From positions 56,834,570 to 56,898,569 of the forward strand of contig JANVCC010000018.1 in assembly GCA_025345505.1 (NCBI GenBank): a stretch of DNA of 64,000 nucleotides, given 5' to 3'. Below, piece by piece: positions 37,715-49,366 of this stretch. Each line of letters begins with the position of its first letter. The first letter of the stretch is position 1. This DNA comes from Todiramphus chloris collaris. Its lineage: Eukaryota > Chordata > Aves > Coraciiformes > Alcedinidae. Below the pieces are notes generated by a model. It searched no databases. It was not told the DNA's origin and was given only the letters and a program-made list of their open reading frames with translations. Made by a program: the position numbers and the translations under genes.

Positions 37715-38187
37715 CGGGGCAGGAAGAAAAGGGAGGCAGAAGCGAGCCGCCCCGTCGGGAAGGCGCTGTCCAGGTCGCGGGGCGCTGCGGCAGGCGGGCC
37801 GGCGGGCTCCGACGTGACGATCCTGTGGGGCTGGTAGCACCGGGCAGCTCTGGGGACCTGTGTCCGCTGTTTACTCCCCGCATCCCGCAGAGGGCCACCG
37901 GACAGAGCCCCGGCGGAGACCCGTAAGAAGCCGCCTACGGCAGCGGGATGCGGCAGCTTGGGTCACGGCACGATCCCGCCTGGCCGTCTCGCCTGCATGG
38001 GACCCGTCGATGTTTCTGGGGAGGGGAGGCATTTTCTGTGCACCTACCGCGGAGGGGCTGCTCATGCCTGTCTTCTTTCCCTGACAGCTGCAGATACCGA
38101 GGAAATGTCATAAAACACGGCAGCCTGCATTTAATCAGCAAGAAGTAACTGAGTTACGTCCTAAGAGAGGGGACGGGGAGGTCACTA

Positions 38188-38215
38188 TTTTTTTTTCTTT
38201 TTTTTTTTTTTTTTT
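38188..38215. repeat. Poly-T tract with one C interruption
   Basis: Nine T, C, then eighteen T, between two CpG-rich blocks of intron 1. Confidence 0.85.
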
Positions 38216-39739
38216 CCTCAGCCCTTGCTCCCTTCCCCTGTTTGGCACTGCTAGCTCTTGAAAGCCTCCTTTGTATGGTTTGCCTCCTGCACACAAGGTT
38301 TGATTCACCTAAAGTGCCCTTAAAGCGGAGCTGAGGACGAGTGAGAGCGGGGCTTCAGCCCTCCCATCCCCACGCCGCGCAGCAAGGGAGCACTAAGGGC
38401 TAAGTAAAACATGTCAGGGCATCCTATTTATTATCCTTGGCAAGGGAGGGCTCCGCAGCCTCTTTCACTTCCCACCCACTCCTTTAACCCCTGGCAGACG
38501 CGGGCCCACAAGCTGCGACTGTCCACCGCGGCGGACGCGGATGGGGAGGTTCAGCCCCGGGTCTGTGGCACGGTAGGGGTAGGGGGGAAGGCCACCCCTC
38601 GCCGTGTCGAGGAGCGGGCTCCCCCTCCACCCGTCCTTTTGCTCCGGCACCTGGTGCGAGTAGAGCCGGGCCAGAGCCGGGCCGGCGGCGACCTCTGCTG
38701 TCCTGTGCCGCGGTGGGCAGCCCGCGGCGGCAGGTGCTCGGCTCCGCTCCGCTAGGCACGGCTCCGCTCGGCACGGCACGGCCCGGCCTTTGGCCCTTCT
38801 CCTGGGCCCGCTTTTTTTTTGTCAGGGGAAGGCAGATAGCCCTCCTTCTCCCGGGCGGTTTCGGTGCTGGGCGCAGGACAACCGCAGTTTCCCATCATCG
38901 TGCGTGCGATGTGCTTGCACCTCATACCAGCGCCGTCCCATCTCGGTCTTTCTTAGGCACTCTGTTGAGCAGCGTAATTTTCAGGAAATAGAGGTGGAAG
39001 CGTTGAGTGTGAATAATTGGCGGGTTGGTACAACGTGGAGGACTTACTCAAAGTTTTCTGCTTAAAATACAAGACTTTAGTTAAATTCACAGCAGAAAAA
39101 AAGTGGTTGAAAAGTCACAGCTAGGAAGAGTCAGAATGGACACCTGGTTCATTATTTTGTCAGTGAAGCCAAATAGCCATCAGAACACATCACCTGGACA
39201 TGGGGTACATTGTCCATTGTCCGAGGTCTTCAAATCAGACTGGCTGTAAAAAATGGTTTGGTATAACTAGTAGTTATTTGGTGTGAAGAAAAATTTAGAA
39301 CGTGAGTGCTTATGAAGATTACTATAAAAGAGGTTATGGTCAGCACTTGCACTGATCATTGTGGCTTTAAAACTCCAAGAATTGCTATTAGAGAACAGGG
39401 GAAACTGAAGAGAAAAAAAAAAAAGTATCTATAAAGAAGACACCTGTCAGTTTAATCTACTACATGGAAGACTTTTTCTGCATTTCTGTTTCTTTTGCCC
39501 AGATCATTTCATTTTAGCATAATACCTAAATCCATTGCTAAGGAGCAGTTTTAAAATTTCCATTAAACCTGCATATTTTTAAATACAGTACAAGCTACTT
39601 GCCATCAAGCAGCCAGAGAGCCCGTGTTACTTCATTTTGTTTAATATCTCAGTGTCCCCCATTCTATGTATTATATTGCAGACTTTCTCATTTTAAGGTA
39701 AATGAATAACAAAGCCTGAACTGACTAAATCAGAATATG

Positions 39740-39790
39740 CTGGGCCAGACTTTCAGCCGGTATAGGTCAGGAAGACCTGGTCCTGAAGCA
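39740..39790. repeat. Short ancient amniote repeat piece
   Basis: TGGGCCAGACTTTCAGCCGG followed by TATAGGTCAGGAAGACC resembles the dispersed 'gggccagattttcagctggtgtaaatcaggaa' motif. Only about 50 bp are recognisable. Confidence 0.45.
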
Positions 39791-40628
39791 TTACTTATTT
39801 TCTACCTATTGCCAAAGTAATCTTTATTAGGAGAAAAGTCTGGTCTGCGGTCTTTTCACTCCTAAAAATCCTACTGCAGTTTCTAGTTTGAGCATCCTAA
39901 ATTTCTGTCTCATGATCCTAGTTGACTGTGTAGAGGTAAAACTCCTCTGAAATCCACTATAGAGGGCAGACGATTGGGATCCATAATTAGACATCACAGA
40001 GAAGACGATTAAATGTTCAGAAGCAAACATATCATTAGCAAAGATACTTGGTTTTAGTCTGATAAAAGGAACTAAGATTAACAAACTAAGTTACTTGTTC
40101 AAGTCCTACAAAAGAGATTAATATGCAGCAGAGTATAGACTAGCATACCAATAAATAAGATTTTCTGTGTATTTGCCAGTAAATGCAGTTTGCTTCAGAA
40201 AAAAAGTAGGATTAAGTCAATAGTTCCAAAATACTTTGGCTTTGCAGGCCACCACCAATCCTCAAAATTTAGTACTGACAGTTGTGCACCTTTCTCATTG
40301 ACCTTTTAACGGACGGAAATGAAGTATTATTTGCTATGGGTCTGTGAATGACCGACAGACCATTCACCATGACCCTGTGGACTACCAGTGAGCCATGGAC
40401 TAAATTTGGAAATCGCTAAAATAAGCAAAGTGATAGTAAGTTCTGCATTTGTACTACAGGTCCTACATCTCGGAGTAAAACTATCAGTATGACTTAGTGG
40501 AACAGCAATTTGAGTCTAGAGATACCATGATGTATATTACTGTTAACCCATCAGTATCTGATGCTGGCAATTGCCTCCTGCCTTTTGCTGTAACGGCACA
40601 TTTGTGATACCTGGTGTTCACTCATTCC

Positions 40629-40702
40629 TTTGGTCGCTCCTTCGGGTCGCTCCTTCGGGTCGCTTCTTTGGTTACTCCTTCGGTCTCTCCTCTGTCGGCT
40701 CC
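40629..40702. repeat. 12-13 bp minisatellite, six units
   Basis: Six degenerate tandem copies run from 40629 to 40702. Two 13-bp units are TTCGGGTCGCTCC (40641) and TTCGGGTCGCTTC (40654); the 12-bp units are TTTGGTCGCTCC, TTTGGTTACTCC, TTCGGTCTCTCC and TCTGTCGGCTCC. It is locally CpG-containing within AT-rich intron sequence. Confidence 0.85.
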
Positions 40703-41980
40703 TCTGCTGTTGCAGAACTGCAGGTCTTCCAGCATCTGCTTCTGGTCATGATCATGAGTGGAGGGCTCCATTCTGCAAACGCTCTGCCTCTGGCTTCGTT
40801 TGCATGCAACTACTTATGAATTCAAAATTAAGCAGATGTTTAAGAGCTTGTCTGAAAACATAGCTAAGTAAAATAAAATAAAATCAGGAGAGAATTGACA
40901 AAACACCAACTGGTAAAATCATATCTTTTTAATTTTGTTTACCCTTGTGGAGTATGTCATTTACATGGAGGTAAAATGTCAAAAAGGAAAGAGGAATTAC
41001 ATTATTATCTGAAATAACACTGCATTTTGGAAGCAATTATTTTAGTATTTCACCATGAATACATATATATTACTGATACCTACATGTTTGTTTAAGGTTG
41101 GCATTGCACAGACGGTAATGCTACATACTCTATAGTATACATAGCTGTTGCTACCAACTTTTTAAAAAAGAAATTATTTAATATCTGAGTGCAGTAATTT
41201 AAAGCAGAAGTTAGCCAAAGAAGCAGTCATACAGTAAGATGAATCTATCCTTGGGTGGGATTACATTATTAAGGGATAGTTCTCTTTCAAAGTATTTGTA
41301 TGCTGCTGATAATTTTTTTTCTGTGATGTTTTCATATTAGTATTGTCAGGGTATATACTTTGCTGGTGACAAGTGCATCTTTTTTTTTTAATGAAGCGAA
41401 ACTATAGTTCTCATTTTTGGATGAGATCCTGTTTATTTCGAAAGAGACTGTAAAATTCCTATCGCAGTCATCAGAAACAAAAGTAGACGGAGAACTGTTT
41501 TATTGTATTCTCATAAACTGCAAGGGTATTTTGTTGTAGCAATATCTTAAATAATTAAATTTTAGGAAATCACTACTCGTTGCTGAAAGTGTTAGAAGTA
41601 TTTTAGGGATAGTCTGCTTGCATCGTGGGGATTTTTTTATAACTCCGTGTACACGTAGATCTGAGCTTGAAGTATATAGAGCTGGTGCTCTATGTGGAAC
41701 GATATGTATTATCTCAAGAGTCTAAAGAACGTTACGGACCAGTTCCCATGTCATACCTGACATCTGAAAGGGTGACCATTTCAATTCTTGTTTCTTTCAT
41801 CTGCTGAAGACATTTCTTATGCTATATAAAATTCATGTCAAATCGTAGATACATATATTACAACAGCTTCTCAGAGACATTGATATAGGATGGTATATCA
41901 GCAAATATATACACAAAGTTCTCTTTCTCTTTTCAGTCAGAATAAAGTATTGCTATTACAAACGAGATGTTTTTAGAGCT

Positions 41981-42045
41981 TGAATCTGCCTCCTTTGCTC
42001 TCAGTGGAGAAAGTCCCATGGGCTTCACTGGAGCTGAAGAGGGTC
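41981..42045. repeat. Possible ancient amniote repeat piece
   Basis: GAATCTGCCTCCTTTGCTCT, CAGTGGAGAAAGTCCCATGG and GCTTCACTGGAGC resemble the same 'ctgctcccattgaagtcaatgggaaaactcccattgacttcaatgggagc' motif. It sits inside a 113-codon ATG-initiated open frame discussed in the findings. Confidence 0.4.
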
Positions 42046-42937
42046 TTTTTCTGCAGGACCTCAGGAATCATTTTGAGTTTGGAAGAATTCCTATGCTAGA
42101 GTACTTGCAAAAATTGCATGACCTAAATATGCACAGTATCTATAAAGGGAAAACCAATGCTCTATACCTTTCAAAACTGTGGTATGTAGCCTGCTTGGGA
42201 GGCAACCTCTTCCTTAAGCATATGAGAAGAAAAGCTATTTTGCTGCTTTCACCTACTGAGCCAACTGAAGTCAATAAAGTTAACTCTGAGATTAATTTCT
42301 TCTTTTAAGCTTTTTTTATTAGTGTATCAAGCCTTTGCAAATCCCTGGTCTGCTGCTTCTTCTTGCTGTAAATTTTTCACTGAAGATAATGGAAGTTATG
42401 CCTAATAAAATCTGAGCTAGGACTTAATAATCAGACTTAGTCATTATCTCTTGCTTAGCGTGCTCATTTTGCTTTCTGGTTAATAAAGCTAGCATGCTGG
42501 TTTGAACACTGCTGTTTATCCTAACCTTAATAAGCTGTCTACCATTTCATATTCAATCATTTCTAGACCGTGACTACTAGAAAAACTCATCCATTACAAC
42601 TATGGAGGTTCTTAAGTTTTTCCCCAACAGTAAATTGTCCCTTTTGCTCTTGAAATTAAATGAAAAGTTGCGAAAGCCTGGTGGAGGAGTTATAAAATCT
42701 AATAAAAAAATAATATTTTTGTCTCATTTCTAATTTTGGAGTCTGAACTACTCAAAATCGCTTTGCCAATTTTTTACTAAAATAATTCAGAACAAAGCAA
42801 TCTTATCAGATGACAAAAGGCAGCTGAAACCATGTACGTTTTTATACAAAAGTCTGTCTGTCTGCTATTACCACAAACAATGCCGCAGATAAAAATATTC
42901 AGAGAATATTTATTCATGTAAAACATGTTATGGGTCT

Positions 42938-42996
42938 CAAAAAAAAAAAAACCCCAAAAAACCCAACAAAACCATGCCAAATAAACCCAAAAAAAA
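42938..42996. repeat. A/C-rich low-complexity tract
   Basis: Poly-A followed by CCCC-A6-CCC style runs. This is common simple sequence in bird genomes, and no retroposon body is recognisable next to it. Confidence 0.7.
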
Positions 42997-45287
42997 GAGC
43001 TAAACCTTTTTTTTATAAATAGTTGAATAACGGAGTTTCTGGCGATGGGAGAAAGAATGCTTATTAGATGCTTTGTGATAATAAAATCCAACGGGTTTTT
43101 TTAATGACTACTTTAACCCTATTTTTGTTGTTGGCAGTGAGCAGTGCGATGAGCAACACTACTTAAAAAGAAGGAACAACTGTACTAAGGTTATAGAATA
43201 GCTGGCTACAAAACATTTTTGTGTATTTCGATTTCTGGATTATGAGATATAGACCATGCATTTAAAAATGGTAGCATTATTTATTCATGTGACTAAAAAT
43301 AGAACCCACTGAAGCAAAGAAGCCACAAAACTTATAACCCTCCAGTGCTTCTAGGGAAGCACTCAGCTATGGGCAACTGAACCAGGAGAGACAGGAACTG
43401 TGACAGTACCAAGCTCCTGCCTGCTCTGAGTAGCACCCTGGCCTTGCACCGATACTTTGGCTCCACACAACAGTAATTAGGGAGAAGGATGTAAAAAAAT
43501 GCATAGAGTGATACTCTAAATGAAAGAAAATGCCAAACCATAGGTCTACACCAAACTCTGGTAGCACTGCTGCTATAAACATTATCCTTTCAAGTTTCTA
43601 ATTGTGTGTCAGTTTTATGTCCTGACATGTTTCATGCTTAAACTTGAAAGGTCCTACATGGGATTTCAGCTATTTGATATTTCCTGTAGGGTAAAGCAGA
43701 TTTTGGGGCACTGTAAAATAAAACAGGAGCTCATTGATGGGTGTTGGAGTAGAAACGATGTGTGATTCCTGCGGCTTCCTCTAAGCGTGAGGGTAGACAC
43801 AGCAAGGCTCAGATCCAAGAACAGGACTCTAGATGCCTAACGTATGTCTGGGGCAGGATTTAAACACCTGAGTCCATCACTGTCAAAGCCCTGCTTAACT
43901 GCCACCTCATCCCTAATGCATGGGCATTTGTCAGATGTTTTGTCATGTCTAACATGAGACTTCAGCTTACTGACATTGAGCGTCCACTTGGCATTGCAGG
44001 CCACTGAGCTCAGGTGCCTTCTGAGGAGACTTTGGGATTTTCTCTTAAAGAAACCCTAGGTAAAAAAGGCAATAAATAAATCAAAACAAGTAATAAAAAT
44101 AAAACCACAAAGGTCTTCCACAGGGAGCAAAGGGCTATGCAGGAGATCACTTACTGACACTGGAATACAGTCACACACATCTCTGCTCCCATAACTGAGC
44201 CCTTTCCTCTTCCACACTAACTCAACTGGGTGCAATCAAATGACCTGAGGTTACATGCAAATCCAGCTGATACAAAGTCATCTTGTTAGAGCAGATCAAC
44301 ACAGGCCAGAGTTATGCTATATAGAATTAATTTAACTTAGTTTTTCAATTCCTGGATGAATATTTTTTGATACATTAAGGGCAGCAAGGTTGCTGCTCCC
44401 TTCTTGGTGTGTTTCAAAAGAAGAGTGAGGTCTTCTTTCTTTTGTTAAAGAATGTGTTGGCTTGCAAGGTTGGGTAGTAGTGCCAACAAGACACCTAAAT
44501 CCCCTGGACAACCAGGATTTGAGATTTCTGACCATAACATTTCTCTGTGACAAGACTGAGAATCCCTTGTTCAGCCTTCTGGTTTTTGCCAGTCCCCTTT
44601 GGAGGCAGCCAATTCTTCCCACCCACTGAAAGGCAACTTGAAGCCTTTGTTCAGGGATGCCAACTGTACTTTGGTGGAGGGCATTGCTACACAAAGCAGA
44701 GATGTTCAGAATAACATAAATCATTTATTAAGCACCAGCTTATCCACCCTGCATCTCTCTAGATAACTCACCAGGTGCACAACTCTCTGGTGATGGATAG
44801 CTTTTGGTGGGAAGTAACAGCAGAGGTAGGTCTTGAGCCCTTTTTCCTTATCTCCCCTATGAAGTGAGGTTTTATTTCAAGGGTAAGGAAAAGAAGGCAG
44901 ATCTCATGTGAACCAGAAATGTAGGAGCAAGCAGCTGGTGGAATAAGATTTCCATTGCATTTCTCGACTAGCATTTACAAGCATCCACATGAGCCAGAGC
45001 TACTAAGACCTGACACTTTAATATGTTTACAAAGTTTATGTATGTTATCAGCACATGTAATACTCCCAACAGGATTTATTACAGGTTTCTTTAGCAACAA
45101 CATTTTTTATTCATAATAGCTCAACTGGTCAGAGAGAGGAAAACAGCCAGTTTCTTCAGAGTGCGCCTCCCACGCACACTTGCCCATCATTATTGCATTG
45201 CTTATTCATTAAGATTGCAAACATCAGCATCGGCAAGTGTTTCATAACCTTGTTTCCTTTTCCTAGAATGTTCATAATTAATTTAAC

Positions 45288-45309
45288 TTTTTTTTTTTTT
45301 TTTTTTTTT
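45288..45309. repeat. Poly-T tract
   Basis: Twenty-two T directly downstream of a repeat-free block (about 45120-45287) noted as a candidate regulatory element. Confidence 0.85.
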
Positions 45310-48300
45310 AATGCCACTGAATAAGGAGTTGCTGGTTTTATTTTACTTCATGTTACACTGCCGAGTGAAGAATTACCCCTCCAAAATAGAACCAAGTGGG
45401 ACCACAGGGTGTTTATTTAACATGGGAGTCAAAGATGTTAAGAGCATGCATTTAGCAAATAGATGCAGATGGATGAAAATTCCAGAAAGTTTTAGTACAA
45501 CACAGAACTGAAAATAATCAATTAAGATGAGACCTTGTGCTGGGCATGATGGCCACAGATGTCATAGAATAGACAAGATCTTGAAAGCAAGAAAGGTAAA
45601 CAAATTACACAATTTGGTATTTTGTAAAAAAAAACCAGCTTCTGTTTTGCAGTCCAAAATGAAGTCATACGTTCATCTTCTGTGTTTATGTTTTATGAAG
45701 AGTTGAGCAATTAACGAGTTTCAGACTTGGGGGTGCATTAAAAGTGAAAGTGGAATTCTGTAGGAGAATGTAGAATTTATAACTTGTGCTAAGTCTGGGA
45801 TAAGCATTTTTTAAGCTCAAGGCCCTGGCTTTTGGAATAAAGCAACTTTGCTATTTAAACTACCCATTGAGAGGAAGCTTCAGTGGTGTAAGATTTATCA
45901 GTAGGATTCAGTTGTGAGTGAATGTCAGCAAGATGACATCCACATTGCTGCTTAGGTCATATAGTATATTCTAAGAGAAGACCAAAGTCATTTTGAGGAG
46001 CAGGTAAATATAAAATCAATTTCCCCTGAACAGATTGTGGACAAAAAGATTTCCCTTTCTTTGTTGGTATCATTTATTTCTGCTAACAACCTACAAAATC
46101 AGTATGATTTGAGAATGCTTATTCTCTTCAATGACTGGGTACCAAGTTCTTTCATCTCATTAATTCACTGAGATACTAATCATGCTTTAAACACTCGGCT
46201 TCTTTCAAATGTATGTTTTAGGACAAGTAGGCGTTACATTACTAACTCTGAGTTCAGTATATTTCAGGAAATAATGTAACAAGCATTATTAGAGGTCAAA
46301 GTGGGCTCAATCACTCTGTGAATGTGAAAATCATGAAGGAGTTTTCAAATAGGTTTTCTTTTACAATTTACCTACATATTGAACCTGGATACTCTCATGA
46401 ACACAAGTTTTCCTAAGCTTTATGGATGTTGGAAGCACTGTGTGGGGAGCAACTTGGGGGGTAGTGTGTCTTACTCTTATTTGCCAGGATCTGGTTGGTG
46501 ATAAAGGAAACTGTAGACTGTATGCTTTTGAGACAAGGACAGGCTCTTATTCACCTCTTTCTGAAATCACATCATTTCCCAACTACCCAATGAGTGGAGA
46601 AGTTAATTTCTTCCTCAGTATAAAACACACCTGCCCATGACAACCCATCAGCACTGCTGATGACATTCCTGGGGGGGATAACTGCATATGAGTGCATGCA
46701 TGTACCTGTGCATTGTGCTGAAGGAACAGCAAGGAGAGTTAATATTCCTCTCATTCATCAGTGAACAGAAATGTCGTGATGGTAAGGCATGTGCCAGACT
46801 AACACAAGGTTTTCAATTAGAGCCTCTGCATTGTTTTTAATGGGAGTTGGTTTAGGCAGAATAAACATCTCATGAAGGTTAAGGGATCGATTCTGCTTCT
46901 AGTTACAACTCGTGTCAAGAAGCAAAAAACTCAGAGCTCTGCCAGCATAAAATTTGCATGTGCTCAGAATCCAGCCTAAAAGTTTATGTAGGCTTTTAAA
47001 AAAACATGATAGTTCGTGGGGTTTTTTTTGTTCTTGCTCACCAAGAAAAGGAGCAGCAATGCAATCTGCACTTCTCTTTGTGAGGTGCTGGTAAAGGGTT
47101 TGAGGGTATTCTACCATCTTTTATAAGAAAACAGCTGTGATTTGCCACTTAGAAGTGTGGGAGGGATACTTTTAGTGCCTTCCCCGTGCTGTACTTACCC
47201 TTTCTAGTGCTCTGTACTCAGGCGCTTTCTCCTACTTTGATATCTGCTTCATTACAGTTGTCAAGATTCCTTCTTCCCTTTTCCTACAGGTACTGAACTC
47301 GGGCACTATTTCTCAAAGTAGTGACTGAAATAATTTGCAGGGTGAGAACATGCACCAAACTAGACTAGCTAAATAAGCGAGCACAAGGATAGACCCAAAA
47401 TGCTGCATTTTCTGATTTGGCAAGTGGTAGAGGGACTCTAGATCAGCTCCATTAGCCTTCCCGATTTAATACAGATGTGGTCCATGTCTTTCTCACTATT
47501 CATAACACCCCTGGATCCAACCCAAGCCCAGTGGAAGCAAGAACTAGCAGGTGAATGTAGTGAACCAGAGCAGACACACCGGAATTCACACACAACGTTA
47601 TGTAGGGTACAGTGTAGCGTGCCATTTGTCAAATTAATTTTTAAAATATTTCTGTTTTCTCACCATTCTATCAATTCCTGTTCTTCCTTAATGTCATCCC
47701 AAAGGAACATTCCCTTAGTGTTCCCTCTCCCTTACTCTCCTATTTGTACCTATAAGCAAGTTTCCTCCTCAGCATACCTTTCCCTTCTGATGCCAAGCCT
47801 CATGTTACTTCAACTTACACTTCTGAGCCCAGGGTTTTAAGGAGACATGGAGGAAAGAGAACGGATGTTCTTGAGCTGTGGTGTGATGACTTGATGATAG
47901 CAGTGGGTTTCTTGGTGGCAGAAAAGGAGCAGTGAACAGCTGCTTTGATTTACAAAGGCAGATTGTAAAACCAAGCTATGACTCTTCGCATATACAAAAG
48001 TATCTGAATCCTTGAAGCCTTTGTCAGAAATGGCCTGGTGGAAGTAAGGAAGGAGCTGGAAAAGTTTGCATACTGTAATAGAGAGCATAGCCCTGAGGTC
48101 TATCAAATACAAGAATATGAAAGGTAGAGTTTGGAAAGTGGTGAACTATTCCAAATTTGTCAGTCGACATCAAACATGGACATGGCTCTTTGACCAAGTA
48201 CAGATACCAAAATACTCACCCAGTTTGTCTCCTGCTCTCCAGGCAGCAGTACAGAACCCTTCAGGAACCTGCAGAAAAAGTTTACTGTTTGCAAAAATAT

Positions 48301-48957
48301 TGGGGGTGGGAGAAAAGTCCCCTCCATAATGCTTTACTTTTCTCCACAAATTGAGTTGTGCTTGCTGCAGTCTATAAGCAATTCCCAGATTTTGTAATGC
48401 CTGATGGTCCTAACTTTCCCTATGCCAAACCCTTTCTCCAGCACATTTAATTCCTCAAAGCTCTGCACATCTCTATTCTCTCTTATGACAGCAGTTGAAT
48501 AATGTCTACAAATGGAAATATCTACTCCTCCTCTTGGCTTGCTGTGGAGCCATAACCCCCTCCCCCAATATACTCGGTCTAAGTGAAGTTACAGAGTTAG
48601 TCTGACAGTTTCTGAAATAGAAAACCTCTGGTTAACAGCAGAGCCCAAGCACTGCTCTCTCTATAGGCAAGCCAGTGCTTCTTGCTTCTCTTTAAGATGG
48701 ACTCCCTCTGATGATGTGGGGATGGAGGAGACACCACACCCTGTCCAGCCGTCGGCCTCTTGCTGAGACAGCTATCACAACTGCCAGTTCTTCTTGAAAG
48801 TTTTACAATGCACACAGTTTCAAACAAACATCAGATGAAAGCAATTTTGAGTCTAAACCAAGCCCGTCCAGGTTTGCATTGGTGATTTATTGGTGAAAGT
48901 CATCAGCTCCTATTACCTATTTCTTGAGCCATCCAATTCTTTGGCTTCCACCCATTT

Positions 48958-49035
48958 CTACGGGCTGATTCTGTTCCTATTGAAGTTAATGGGAGGTTTT
49001 GTCACTGATTTCAATAGGAGGCCTTTAACTTTCCA
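48958..49035. repeat. Ancient amniote repeat with internal palindrome
   Basis: GGGCTGATTCTGTTCCTATT precedes an imperfect inverted repeat, CCTATTGAA (48978-48986) against TTCAATAGG (49011-49019), with AATGGGAGGTTTTGTCACTG between the arms. This is the 'ctgattctgctcccattgaagtcaatggcaaaactcccattgacttcaatgg' motif seen in many bird and reptile genomes. Confidence 0.6.
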
Positions 49036-49149
49036 GCTTTCTGTCTATAGAGTCTTGAAGTGCTTCCAGGTTTCCATCACAGTCTGCGGTTCCCCTCTTT
49101 AAGTCAATTGGACATTAACGGATTGCCCGGACCCACACCTTTGGATATA

Positions 49150-49240
49150 GGAAAGCTCTAGATCTGATTCAGCTCTCACTCACAGACCAGCTTTAAACAT
49201 CGGTGGAGTTCATCCTGATTTATACTGGCAGGACAGCCAG
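49150..49240. repeat. Ancient amniote repeat, probably same family as 48.96 kb
   Basis: CTCTAGATCTGATTCAGCTC, TCACTCACAGACCAGCTTTA, CGGTGGAGTTCATCCTGATT and TATACTGG fit the 'agatctcagctctcactcacaccagtgtaaatc...ggagttactctggatttacac' pattern. It lies close to the copy at 48958-49035 and may be part of one larger element. Confidence 0.5.
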
Positions 49241-49330
49241 GTCCAACGTTACTTATGCCTGGGTCATTGCCAGCAGAACGCAGAGAGAATTCAAGTCACT
49301 TGCTATCCCCTTCCCTGCACCTCTCAATCA

Positions 49331-49366
49331 CAGTACATACATACGTATATATATATGCAGATATAT
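49331..49366. repeat. (CATA)/(TA)n short tandem repeat
   Basis: ACATACATACGTATATATAT followed by ATGCAGATATATT. Short, AT-rich simple sequence. Confidence 0.7.

Larger units (their letters stand above)
33800..38980. promoter_or_regulatory. RSPO3: Broad CpG-rich domain around RSPO3 exon 1
   Basis: Composition changes abruptly from AT-rich to CpG-rich. Blocks are visible at about 33820-33950, 35050-36520 (densest), 36840-36940, 37260-37420, 37540-38080 and 38330-38970, separated by ordinary sequence. The domain brackets exon 1 (36704-36800). CpG islands of several kb with satellite blocks are typical of developmental regulator promoters, often Polycomb-marked; that role is inferred here. No convincing TATA box sits just upstream of the exon, which suits dispersed CpG-island initiation, so I cannot place the transcription start. 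Block boundaries are by eye. Confidence 0.8.

Noticed and set aside
37425-37926. Frames of 92-157 codons in the intronic CpG block
   Set aside because: They overlap on both strands, and one runs through the poly-T tract as poly-Lys. This is compositional noise.
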